Shown: in pieces, positions 1 to 5,849 of the stretch | Position numbering within the stretch: the first letter of the stretch is position 1 | Layout of the letters: every line of letters starts with the position of its first letter | Assembly: GCA_013139755.1 (NCBI GenBank) | Contig: WTAG01000204.1 | Span: 1-7,030 of the forward strand | DNA: 7,030 nucleotides | Source of the DNA: Methylomarinum sp. | GTDB taxonomy: Bacteria; Pseudomonadota; Gammaproteobacteria; Methylococcales; Methylomonadaceae | Reading direction: 5' to 3' | The notes under the pieces: generated by a model | What the model saw: the letters and a program-made list of their open reading frames with translations, nothing else | What the model was told of the DNA's origin: nothing | Databases searched by the model: none | Translations under genes and position numbers: made by a program

Positions 1-752
1 GTCGCGCCTAAGGCACAGTTAAAGCCAATAGAAATAGGGTCAACATGGCTTAATGAATTCCAAAAAGCAGCGGCTGTTTGACCTGAGAGTGTACGCCCTG
101 ATGCATCGGTAATGGTACCTGAAATCATCACCGGTAATTTATAACCCAATACATCAAAATACTGTTCTACGGCAAAAATAGCGGCTTTGGCATTTAAGGT
201 ATCAAAAATAGTTTCGATTAAAATAATATCAACACCACCGTCGCACATGCCTCGCACTGCTTCTGTATATGCTTCAACCAATTCATCAAAGCTAATATTT
301 CTAAAGCCAGGATCATTTACTTCTGGTGACATAGATGCTGTACGGTTAGTAGGCCCTAATGTACCCGCTACAAATCGTGGTTTGTCAGGTGTTAATGCGG
401 TAAATTCAGCAGCCACTTCTTTGGCCAAACGCACTGACTCTAAATTAATTTCATAAGCCAATGATTCCATGTTGTAATCAGCCATGGCAATACTGGTTGC
501 GTTAAAGGTGTTGGTCTCAACAATATCAACCCCCACTTCATAATATGCTCTATGAATCGCCTTGATAATATCGGGCTGAGTTAATGACAACAGATCATTA
601 TTACCTTTCAGATCACATTCCCAATCAGCAAACCGTTCGCCTCGGTAGTCTTTTTCTTCTAAATGATAACTTTGTATCATCGTACCCATCGCACCATCAA
701 GAAATAAAATGCGCTGTGATAATTGCTGCTTTAATAATTCAATATTATTCAT
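1..752 (-). CDS. metH: Cobalamin-dependent methionine synthase, N-terminal homocysteine-binding domain (partial, 3' end outside window)
   Basis: MetH transfers a methyl group from methyltetrahydrofolate through cobalamin to homocysteine, making methionine in the cytoplasm. About 250 codons are present, all within the homocysteine-binding barrel. The N-terminus has the family motif [10 protein letters not shown] (residues about 18-27), followed by [46 protein letters not shown] and [17 protein letters not shown]. The last residues in the window read GFNCALGA; the Cys there (residue 246) matches the first of the three zinc-binding cysteines (Cys247 in E. coli MetH). The other two cysteines and the folate, cobalamin and SAM-reactivation domains lie outside the window. 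ATG at 750-752 is the only start that keeps the whole N-terminus, because an in-frame TAA lies just upstream. The start lacks a recognisable Shine-Dalgarno: the bases before it on the minus strand read TCTCCT. The gene is divergent from the DUF2970 gene. Identification is from family motifs and is very secure. Confidence 0.97.
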   Translation of the reverse strand, partial: MNNIELLKQQLSQRILFLDGAMGTMIQSYHLEEKDYRGERFADWECDLKGNNDLLSLTQPDIIKAIHRAYYEVGVDIVETNTFNATSIAMADYNMESLAYEINLESVRLAKEVAAEFTALTPDKPRFVAGTLGPTNRTASMSPEVNDPGFRNISFDELVEAYTEAVRGMCDGGVDIILIETIFDTLNAKAAIFAVEQYFDVLGYKLPVMISGTITDASGRTLSGQTAAAFWNSLSHVDPISIGFNCALGA

Positions 753-929
753 AGGAGATTAAAATGGATGCTGTTTTGAACGATTAATAGTGCGTCGTAT
801 TGTCGCTTTAACTATTGCTTGATATGATTATATTATACAGGCGACTAAATCATCACCTTTACAATCGTTTAAGAGGTATTGAGACAAAAGGCTAACTGTA
901 AAACTCTAACTTAAAAATAGGAGAACAAA
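753..929. promoter_or_regulatory. Divergent intergenic region between metH and the DUF2970 gene
   Basis: The region is about 177 bases and AT-rich. On the plus strand a sigma-70-like promoter for the small membrane protein is listed separately. On the minus strand a perfect TATAAT lies at 832-837, facing metH and overlapping the same zone, but no good -35 box sits at the right distance, so the metH promoter is only suggested. I see no cobalamin or SAM riboswitch fold; the metH leader would be only about 75 bases if this -10 box is used. Confidence 0.4.
800..828 (+). promoter_or_regulatory. Candidate sigma-70 promoter for the DUF2970 gene
   Basis: TTGTCG (800-805) and TATGAT (823-828) are separated by 17 bases, matching the consensus at four of six and five of six positions. 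It lies about 100 bases before the start codon at 930. This is a prediction from sequence only. Confidence 0.5.
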
Positions 930-1118
930 ATGCAAAAAGCTGACTTATTACAAGTCATCAAGAGCGTTATTGCTGCAGGTATTGGCGTTCAAAGTAACAA
1001 AAACAGGGAAAAGGACTTTGAAAATGGATCATTATCCAATTACATCATTGTCGGACTCATTGCTACCGTATTATTTGTTCTTACCTTAGTATTTGTTGTA
1101 TCTACTATAATAGGTTGA
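930..1118 (+). CDS. DUF2970 family small membrane protein (62 aa)
   Basis: This small single-span inner-membrane protein has no known function. The first half, reading SVIAAGIGVQSNKNREKDFE (residues about 12-31), matches the DUF2970 signature I know from proteobacterial proteins (S-V-x-A-A, GVQS-x-K-N-R-x-x-D-F). A hydrophobic helix follows at about 37-60, reading YIIVGLIATVLFVLTLVF. The full length is typical of the family. The start is set by a strong ribosome-binding site, AGGAG at 919-923, six bases before ATG. It has its own promoter upstream and a hairpin terminator directly downstream, so it is likely a single-gene transcript. It is divergent from metH and convergent with the 144-residue membrane protein. 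Family membership is confident; function is unknown for the family. Confidence 0.92.
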   Translation: MQKADLLQVIKSVIAAGIGVQSNKNREKDFENGSLSNYIIVGLIATVLFVLTLVFVVSTIIG

Positions 1119-1138
1119 AAAGACTAATCTTCCAACCC

Positions 1139-1169
1139 AAAAAAGCCCGGTTAAACCCAGGCTTTTTTT
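1139..1169. terminator. Bidirectional intrinsic terminator between convergent genes
   Basis: The arms AAAAAAGCC (1139-1147) and GGCTTTTTT (1160-1168) pair. Two more G-C pairs follow inside a C/A mismatch, and a seven-T run sits at 1163-1169. The A run on the left arm gives an equivalent T run on the minus strand. It can therefore end both the DUF2970 transcript from the left and the 144-residue gene (stop at 1193) from the right. Confidence 0.85.
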
Positions 1170-1192
1170 ATTAGTACATTTGTAGATTTAAA

Positions 1193-1627
1193 TTATTCTG
1201 GAGTTGTTTTAAAGCTATTTTTAATGCTTATGAACATTTCTTTAAGTCCGTCAAACAAACCCATAAAATTAAAAGCCTGCTTTAGCATGATAAGCTGCCT
1301 AATAATCGCTACTACAAAGAAAGGCACTATCCAAGGTAGAAGTTCAAAGATAATACCAACAACCGTTCCGCCTGTACCAGCTTGTATTCCAGCTGAATCG
1401 CTATTATCTCTCGCATTCAAGCCACCCGCACTATCATATTCACTACTGATATCAGTATCAAACATTTCAATAATCATCAGATTAAATTGAATCATAACGA
1501 ACTGCATAACTAAATAAACAACAAAACTACCCGCTACCCAGTACAGTGCATGACCAGTCTTATTTTCAAGCGCCGTTCTATAAATCCATATCGCTATAAA
1601 AATAGCAATGATTCCACCAAAAGTCAT
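1193..1627 (-). CDS. Hypothetical three-span membrane protein (144 aa)
   Basis: I do not recognise a named family. Three hydrophobic segments are visible: about residues 2-18 (GGIIAIFIAIWIYRTALENK region), 28-54 and 86-115. A hydrophilic, Gly/Ser/Asp-rich loop (about 55-85, including SSEYDSAGGLNARDNSDSAG) separates the second and third spans, and a short charged tail ends in KNSFKTTPE. The N-terminal pattern, a short hydrophobic stretch then YxxA and an Asn/Lys-rich turn before a second helix, resembles small bacterial membrane proteins annotated only as hypothetical. The start is supported by AAGGGG on the minus strand (near 1636-1641), about eight bases before ATG. A possible promoter is TATAAT at 1658-1663 with TTGATC at 1679-1684, spacer 15. 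It converges on the DUF2970 gene and shares its terminator. It is a real gene by length, signals and composition; function is unknown. Confidence 0.85.
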   Translation of the reverse strand: MTFGGIIAIFIAIWIYRTALENKTGHALYWVAGSFVVYLVMQFVMIQFNLMIIEMFDTDISSEYDSAGGLNARDNSDSAGIQAGTGGTVVGIIFELLPWIVPFFVVAIIRQLIMLKQAFNFMGLFDGLKEMFISIKNSFKTTPE

Positions 1628-1657
1628 TTCATTTACCCCTTGTTATATTATTTTTTT

Positions 1658-1684
1658 ATTATAAACCCAAAACCATAAGATCAA
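1658..1684 (-). promoter_or_regulatory. Candidate promoter for the 144-aa membrane protein gene
   Basis: On the minus strand, TTGATC (1679-1684) precedes a perfect TATAAT (1658-1663) with a spacer of 15 bases, shorter than the ideal 17. It would place the transcript start about 20-25 bases before the ATG at 1627. The -10 box is strong; the spacing lowers confidence. Confidence 0.4.
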
Positions 1685-2081
1685 TTGCTAGCTAAAACAG
1701 CCCACACAAAGTATAGCAACATTATAGATAGCAGTATGAATTAATCAAATAACCAAAACCGCCAGCAAATTGTTTTGCCTTGCATCTATGAATCCATAGA
1801 TTCTTCAAAAAACAACTTCATTACCTATTTTATCAAAAACATTCTTATTGTCATAAGAATACTCCCTTAAATAAATAATCTCCCCGTTTTAAGACAGCTA
1901 GATCACTGCAAATTCAGCTTCATGACTGACCAACTATACTACCCACATTCATACTACTTAGCAATTTATCACGCCTCATTGTATTGTTTTGTCACGCCAC
2001 AATACGATTAAACAATCCTCAAAACCTATGTAAGTTTGTGCAATTTCTGTTCATTTTCTTCAGCTAAGGTACATATTTATC
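1685..2081. other. Gene-free AT-rich stretch with several inverted repeats
   Basis: No open frame with a start and ribosome-binding site is convincing on either strand. The stretch does hold compact dyads. ATCTATG/CATAGAT lies at 1784-1801 and overlaps GAATC/GATTC at 1790-1803. A perfect 8-base dyad, ATTCTTAT/ATAAGAAT, lies at 1841-1860. ATTGTATTGT/ACAATACGAT lies at 1978-2008, with one G-T pair and an 11-base loop. None has a T run after it, so they are not obvious terminators. They could be protein-binding sites or an unrecognised RNA. Confidence 0.4.
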
Positions 2082-2109
2082 TTGACTTTAGATCATCCTA
2101 AAGTAACAT
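2082..2109 (+). promoter_or_regulatory. Candidate promoter with an internal dyad (possible operator) for the 42-aa gene
   Basis: TTGACT (2082-2087, five of six matches) and TAACAT (2104-2109, four of six) are 16 bases apart. Between and overlapping them lies a perfect 7-base inverted repeat, ACTTTAG (2085-2091) and CTAAAGT (2098-2104), with a 6-base centre. A dyad in this position is typical of a repressor operator or of an activator that distorts a spacer. No regulator can be named from the window. The leader to the start codon would be about 57 bases. Confidence 0.5.
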
Positions 2110-2173
2110 AGGAGCTTCAATTGCCAGAGACATGGCACTTTTATTTTTCAACATATTAAAAAGGAAAACACTC

Positions 2174-2302
2174 ATGGGTGCAATCTTAGACGTAACAGAA
2201 ATGTTAAAAGAACCAGCTGGTATGGTTGCCGCTGTTGTTGTTATTGCAGCAGGCTACTTCTTCGTGAAATGGGTTTTCAAAGAACCTGAAGACGAAGAGT
2301 AA
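2174..2302 (+). CDS. Single-span membrane microprotein, unknown family (42 aa)
   Basis: The 42-codon gene begins MGAILDVTEMLKEP and has one hydrophobic segment at about residues 15-31 (AGMVAAVVVIAAGYFFV). A short basic/aromatic stretch (KWVFK) follows, then an acidic end, EPEDEE. The layout suggests an inner-membrane protein; the basic residues after the span favour a cytoplasmic C-terminus. The start is supported by AAGGAA (2161-2166), seven bases before ATG. A promoter candidate lies about 65-90 bases upstream and a strong hairpin terminator 23 bases downstream, so it appears to be transcribed alone. Codon choice is regular (many GTT, GCA and GAA codons). I do not recognise a family. It differs in composition from the surrounding intergenic DNA, and the complete set of expression signals makes it a credible gene. 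Function is unknown. Confidence 0.82.
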   Translation: MGAILDVTEMLKEPAGMVAAVVVIAAGYFFVKWVFKEPEDEE

Positions 2303-2324
2303 GCTTTTAGCTTTCTTGCTAAAT

Positions 2325-2356
2325 AAGCCGTATCAGGTTTACCTGATACGGCTTTT
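2325..2356 (+). terminator. Intrinsic terminator after the 42-aa gene
   Basis: A perfect 13-base-pair stem, AAGCCGTATCAGG (2325-2337) with CCTGATACGGCTT (2342-2354), closes on a TTTA loop and ends in TTTT (2353-2356). The GC-rich stem is well suited to stop transcription and separates this gene from the HTTM gene. Confidence 0.92.
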
Positions 2357-2379
2357 GTCATTTAAGGGCTAGTGTAAAG

Positions 2380-2409
2380 TTCACATTCCTTGGTTATTTC
2401 CCTTATAAT
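2380..2409 (+). promoter_or_regulatory. Sigma-70 promoter for the HTTM-DCC gene
   Basis: TTCACA (2380-2385, five of six matches) and a perfect TATAAT (2404-2409) are 18 bases apart. The expected transcript start near 2416 gives a leader of about 30 bases. It is one of the better promoter matches in the window. Confidence 0.6.
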
Positions 2410-2446
2410 CTTTAGGCTTATACTCTAACAACACCCCGCCCAAATA

Positions 2447-4354
2447 ATGTACCGTCTATTTCACTCAACCATATCCAATCTTTACCATACTAAAGCCCCA
2501 ACAACTGGAGTAGGGCTCTTTCGCATACTCTTTGGACTGATCACCTTACAAGAAGTCTGCTTTCTACTATATTTTAATCATTTGATATTTGACCCCATAC
2601 CCTACATGGACGTTGAGTTCCCAATGATTTCGTTCTTCCTATGCTTATGGGCTATTATCGCTACCTTTGTCACTATTGGTTATCGCAGTCAGCAATCCAT
2701 TATTACTAACTACATCTTTTGGATCGTATTTGTCTCCTTTACGCCCATGCAACGTGATTTTGACGGGGGCTTTGACTTATTCATGATTGGTGCAAATCTA
2801 TTTATGATCTTTATGCCGATTGACAAAGCATTCTCAATCGACAATTTAAGAAATAAGCTTAAAACACCTTTCAAGCACTATTCCTTATATCCTAAACAAG
2901 AAATATCTATTCTTACGTACTATATCCCTGTAGTAATTTGTCTTGGCTTCCTTTATTTTGATTCAGCCATTCATAAAATGTTTGCTGAACATTGGCGCAA
3001 TGGACTAGGCGCATGGCTCCCCTCGTCAATGCCTTATTATATTTCTACTGTTGACATGAGCTGGCTGCTTAACAATGAAATATTACAGAAAACCATTGGC
3101 TACACAATCCTTGTATTCCAATTTACTTTTATCTTTTTATTCCACATCCGCCAACTAAGACCCATCTATTTTCTGATTGGATTCGGCCTACACTTAGGCA
3201 TTACTGTTACCTTCAACATCTATCCTTTCGGCATGGGAATGCTTATTTTTTATACCCTAGTTGCTCCCTTTTCTTGGTATAGAAGAATTGGCGCTTATCT
3301 CAGCGCAAAAACACCGGCTTTAACTGTATTTTATGATGAGCAATGCCCTCTTTGCTCACGAACTATTTTAACCCTAAACCATTTCGACATATTTAACTGC
3401 ATCGATTTCAAAAGCATGCAATCTTATGCAAATAAAACATCAGCTCTTAATGGCATAAGTGAATCCAAGTTACTAACTGATCTTTACGCAATTGATAAAC
3501 ACAACAATCTATATCAAGGTGTTAACACTTACGCCCACATTCTTATTAAAATGCGTTACCTTGCATTAGCTGGCTACATTCTTAAAGCTCCTGGCATTTA
3601 TCAACTTGCCTGCAAAATCTACAGAAATATTGCTGACTCACGCGCGCGTATTACATGCGATGCAAATTGCGCCGTAGCTATCGAATCTGCACACACACCC
3701 TCTCTATACGATAAGGTATTTACAGATCAACCAACAAAAACAGCAAAACGCAATATTCACCGAATTAGCAAAATACTTATTATTCTTGCCCTTTTTCAAC
3801 TTAACAGCAGCATTCACTATGGAATAATTTACAGACTACACTTAAACACACATGCAACAGCCTTAAGCAGCCTTGCATCTAGTTTAAGCAACACCGCAAT
3901 ACTTTTTAGTAATTCGTTTATAGGTATTACCCCCCACGCACTTTATTTGCACGATCACTTTGAAGGCTACAACCACCTAATAGCCATTACCTATAACGAC
4001 GAACAAGGCAATGAACAATGGCTACCTTTTGTTACACCCGAAGGACGCCTAGAATCACCTAATTGGGGACGAGTCCATTCCATGTGGGCAAATATTGCTG
4101 TCACACCAAATATTGATAATCAACGACTATCTAAATTCATTATGAAAACAACCGCATTCTGGGGTATAAAATCTGGACTAGACCTGGAAACAACACATTT
4201 CAATATCAAACTAAAAAAAATATCAGCACCATCTTATTGGGTTCACAATCTACTTAAATCCAATTTATCGGGGCACTGGAGCAACATTGGAAGTGCTTCA
4301 TGGCACAACCAATCAATAAATATCAATCTGCCAAATGACATAAATTTACTTTAG
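2447..4354 (+). CDS. HTTM-domain membrane protein fused to a DCC thiol-disulfide oxidoreductase-like domain (635 aa)
   Basis: Three parts are visible. Residues about 12-280 are a multi-span HTTM domain (related to vitamin K-dependent gamma-carboxylase), starting with TTGVGLFRILFG and including MQRDFDGGFDLFMIGANLFM, FLYFDSAIHKM and HIRQLRPI. About eight spans can be drawn (roughly 21-44, 60-78, 84-100, 110-125, 155-172, 215-232, 238-258, 262-278). Residues about 290-410 are a DCC (DUF393) thioredoxin-like domain with VFYDEQCPLCSR. The CPLC pair is C300/C303, and two further cysteines occur in TCDANC (C404/C408). Residues 440-456 form another hydrophobic span, then about 180 soluble residues of unrecognised type (including WLPFVTPEGR and NWGRVHSMW). 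HTTM-DCC pairings are known in bacteria; the substrate is not. No Shine-Dalgarno precedes ATG at 2447, but an in-frame TAA at 2426-2428 rules out any earlier ATG. It is likely transcribed alone from the upstream promoter. Domain calls are confident; enzymatic role is inference. Confidence 0.9.
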   Translation: MYRLFHSTISNLYHTKAPTTGVGLFRILFGLITLQEVCFLLYFNHLIFDPIPYMDVEFPMISFFLCLWAIIATFVTIGYRSQQSIITNYIFWIVFVSFTPMQRDFDGGFDLFMIGANLFMIFMPIDKAFSIDNLRNKLKTPFKHYSLYPKQEISILTYYIPVVICLGFLYFDSAIHKMFAEHWRNGLGAWLPSSMPYYISTVDMSWLLNNEILQKTIGYTILVFQFTFIFLFHIRQLRPIYFLIGFGLHLGITVTFNIYPFGMGMLIFYTLVAPFSWYRRIGAYLSAKTPALTVFYDEQCPLCSRTILTLNHFDIFNCIDFKSMQSYANKTSALNGISESKLLTDLYAIDKHNNLYQGVNTYAHILIKMRYLALAGYILKAPGIYQLACKIYRNIADSRARITCDANCAVAIESAHTPSLYDKVFTDQPTKTAKRNIHRISKILIILALFQLNSSIHYGIIYRLHLNTHATALSSLASSLSNTAILFSNSFIGITPHALYLHDHFEGYNHLIAITYNDEQGNEQWLPFVTPEGRLESPNWGRVHSMWANIAVTPNIDNQRLSKFIMKTTAFWGIKSGLDLETTHFNIKLKKISAPSYWVHNLLKSNLSGHWSNIGSASWHNQSININLPNDINLL

Positions 4355-4366
4355 TCAATTTTACTA

Positions 4367-4395
4367 TTGCATACAATTATCCCTCATGGTATAAA
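4367..4395 (+). promoter_or_regulatory. Extended -10 promoter for the small lipoprotein gene
   Basis: TTGCAT (4367-4372) and TATAAA (4390-4395) have the ideal 17-base spacing, and TGG directly before the -10 box gives the TGn extended -10 element. This, with the strong ribosome-binding site downstream, predicts high expression. It starts 13 bases after the stop codon of the HTTM gene. Confidence 0.6.
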
Positions 4396-4453
4396 ATACC
4401 CGTGCTTACAAAAGTACATATAATTATAAAAACACCCTTTGGAGGATAAAATA

Positions 4454-4576
4454 ATGAAAAAAGTATTATCAGTATTAGCTATGACTTTAATGATCGTTGG
4501 TCTAACTGGTTGCATGGACAACCCAGATGGTTCAAAACAAAAAGTATCTAGCGCAACTTCTTCTATCCAGTTGTAA
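4454..4576 (+). CDS. Very small predicted lipoprotein (40 aa, mature 21 aa)
   Basis: The protein begins MKKVLSVLAMTLMIVGLTGC, a classical lipoprotein signal: two lysines, a hydrophobic core and the lipobox LTGC with Cys20 as the lipidated residue. Only 21 residues remain after cleavage, hydrophilic and Ser/Lys-rich (CMDNPDGSKQ and on to SIQL). Residue +2 is Met rather than Asp, which by the E. coli rule points to the outer membrane. The size recalls entericidin-type lipopeptides, but I do not see their Gly/Asp/Ala pattern, so I do not assign that family. GGAGG (4441-4445) lies eight bases before the ATG. An extended -10 promoter lies upstream and a clean terminator 16 bases downstream, so it forms its own transcript between the HTTM gene and the gene-poor stretch before pmoB. 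Function is unknown. Confidence 0.85.
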   Translation: MKKVLSVLAMTLMIVGLTGCMDNPDGSKQKVSSATSSIQL

Positions 4577-4591
4577 GTTTAGTTATATATT

Positions 4592-4616
4592 AGAGACCCA
4601 TTATTGGGTCTCTTTT
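4592..4616 (+). terminator. Intrinsic terminator after the small lipoprotein gene
   Basis: A perfect 9-base-pair stem, AGAGACCCA (4592-4600) with TGGGTCTCT (4605-4613), closes on loop TTAT and ends in TTTT (4613-4616). It ends the lipoprotein transcript. Confidence 0.92.
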
Positions 4617-4991
4617 CTTATTACTAACACTTAAAACACAAGCCGCACACTTTTAAAAAGAAACAATTTTGCATTATTTAATCACATAAATATGCGAAAA
4701 TTATTTGAAACCCAGATTTCATATCTCCTAATTTCTAGCACTTTTGCAACAGATATCTCCAGCTGCATTATTACCAAGTATTTCTTTTGAATACCCCCAC
4801 TTTTCAATACCCGATATTTGCAATCGATTATCGTCTATACCTTTCCCAAGTGCACAATTAAATAAACAACACCATCAATTAAGCTAAATAGCACGAACAC
4901 CAAGCTAATTTTATTTTTTGATAAACCATTTTTTCCCACATTTGCTTAATTACTGAATATAGCTACATCAAACTGAACACTCTTCAATTAC

Positions 4992-5180
4992 TTATTGTTT
5001 TTTTATTCTGCTAACCCAACTTTGTTCAGGCGCTAAATATTGAGGCTTATACTGACTACATACGCTAATCAAATCCTCATCCAACTCTAGCTACAAACAA
5101 CGGTCATAGCAGCTGGTAATCCACTATATCAAGCCATTAACATCGCTGAATATTTCAGCATATAAATTCTTCTTAGCGCC
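4992..5180 (-). pseudogene. Possible gene relic: one reading frame with two in-frame TAG codons
   Basis: Read on the minus strand from 5180, a single frame gives GAKKNLYAEIFSDVNGLI, a TAG (5124-5126), WITSCYDRCL, a second TAG (5091-5093), then 32 codons including LELDEDLISVC, YLAPEQSW and a basic end before TAA (4992-4994). The composition is that of a folded soluble protein, and both interruptions could come from CAG-to-TAG changes. I recognise no family. There is no start codon or ribosome-binding site, so it would be the C-terminal remnant of a lost gene. Chance remains possible. Confidence 0.25.
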
Positions 5181-5675
5181 TTAAATTTGCTAATTGATTA
5201 AATTCTTATTTTCTCATATAGACTTTATATCTAGCCCAACATCCTCTAATATCATTACTAAAAACCAATTACTTTTATCACTCAATATTTACGTTATTTT
5301 GTACAAAACCAGGACAATTCACCCTCCACCTTAATTCACCACCTAGCATTGAGCCCCAGACACCTTCTGTTGCTTATAAATTATCCTATTGACTTCAGAA
5401 ACAATGCAAAGAATTCTTTATACCATCATGTAACATCTTATGGATAATTCGTTATGGTTATCATTGCTTGTATATATTGATTTAAAATTGTAACTGCAAA
5501 GGTATTAGTAAATTTTATATCCCTGTGATTTAAATGACTAAAGGCTTTGTTTGTTCATTTTGTAATACCCCTTTATTACAATCTACGACAAAGACAAATC
5601 AATCATTGTTAAAGCCATTAAATTAATCTGCAATATATTCTTCTAATCATATTCCATTGATCACCCATGAAATAT

Positions 5676-5849
5676 TTAGACCAAATATACGATGGAAAAA
5701 TAGCTATTTCCTCTCCCTCCTTTTAAGCGAGATAACATGCTATCTATGCATGAACCACATTTACACAATCCGATTAACTCACCTATTGCAATAATCTTTA
5801 ACCCTGACCTTTGTTCCTTGGGAATATTCAAAAAGCTCACCTGAGACAC
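5676..5849 (-). CDS. Doubtful 57-codon frame with a CxCxxC cluster
   Basis: On the minus strand, GTG at 5847-5849 opens 57 codons that include LKIIAIGELIGLCKCGSC (residues about 17-34) and MLSRLKGGRG, ending at TAA 5676-5678. The cysteine cluster suggests a small zinc- or metal-binding element if it is real. AAGGGG lies upstream, but about 11 bases from GTG, which is rather far, and GTG is the only start type available. Another minus-strand frame (5779-5886) overlaps it, as would be seen for a frameshifted relic. It is listed because of the motif; it is more likely decayed or chance sequence than an active gene. Confidence 0.2.
   Translation of the reverse strand: MSQVSFLNIPKEQRSGLKIIAIGELIGLCKCGSCIDSMLSRLKGGRGNSYFSIVYLV

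Noticed and set aside
187..456. 89-codon open frame on the plus strand opposite metH
   Set aside because: It lies entirely antisense to the securely identified MetH coding sequence and has no ribosome-binding site or family motif.
753..929. Cobalamin or SAM riboswitch upstream of metH
   Set aside because: The leader is too short for a cobalamin riboswitch, and I see no conserved B12-box or SAM-riboswitch core.
1224..1490. 88-codon open frame on the plus strand opposite the 144-aa membrane protein
   Set aside because: It is antisense to a better-supported gene with its own ribosome-binding site; the translation is a low-complexity shadow.
2122..2145. Small hairpin TGCCA/TGGCA followed by a T-rich stretch in the leader of the 42-aa gene, as a possible attenuator
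   Set aside because: The stem is only five pairs and the T run is interrupted, so it is too weak to call as a terminator or riboswitch.
4692..4790. 32-codon plus-strand frame beginning MRKLFETQ
   Set aside because: It has no ribosome-binding site and no recognisable motif, and it overlaps a competing minus-strand open stretch. It is useful mainly as a warning that AT-rich DNA here gives protein-like frames on both strands.
5534..5626. 30-codon plus-strand frame starting MTKGFVCSFCNTPLL, resembling the start of a zinc ribbon
   Set aside because: There is no ribosome-binding site, only one CxxC pair, and the frame contains the 5560-5581 dyad. It is too short to separate from chance.
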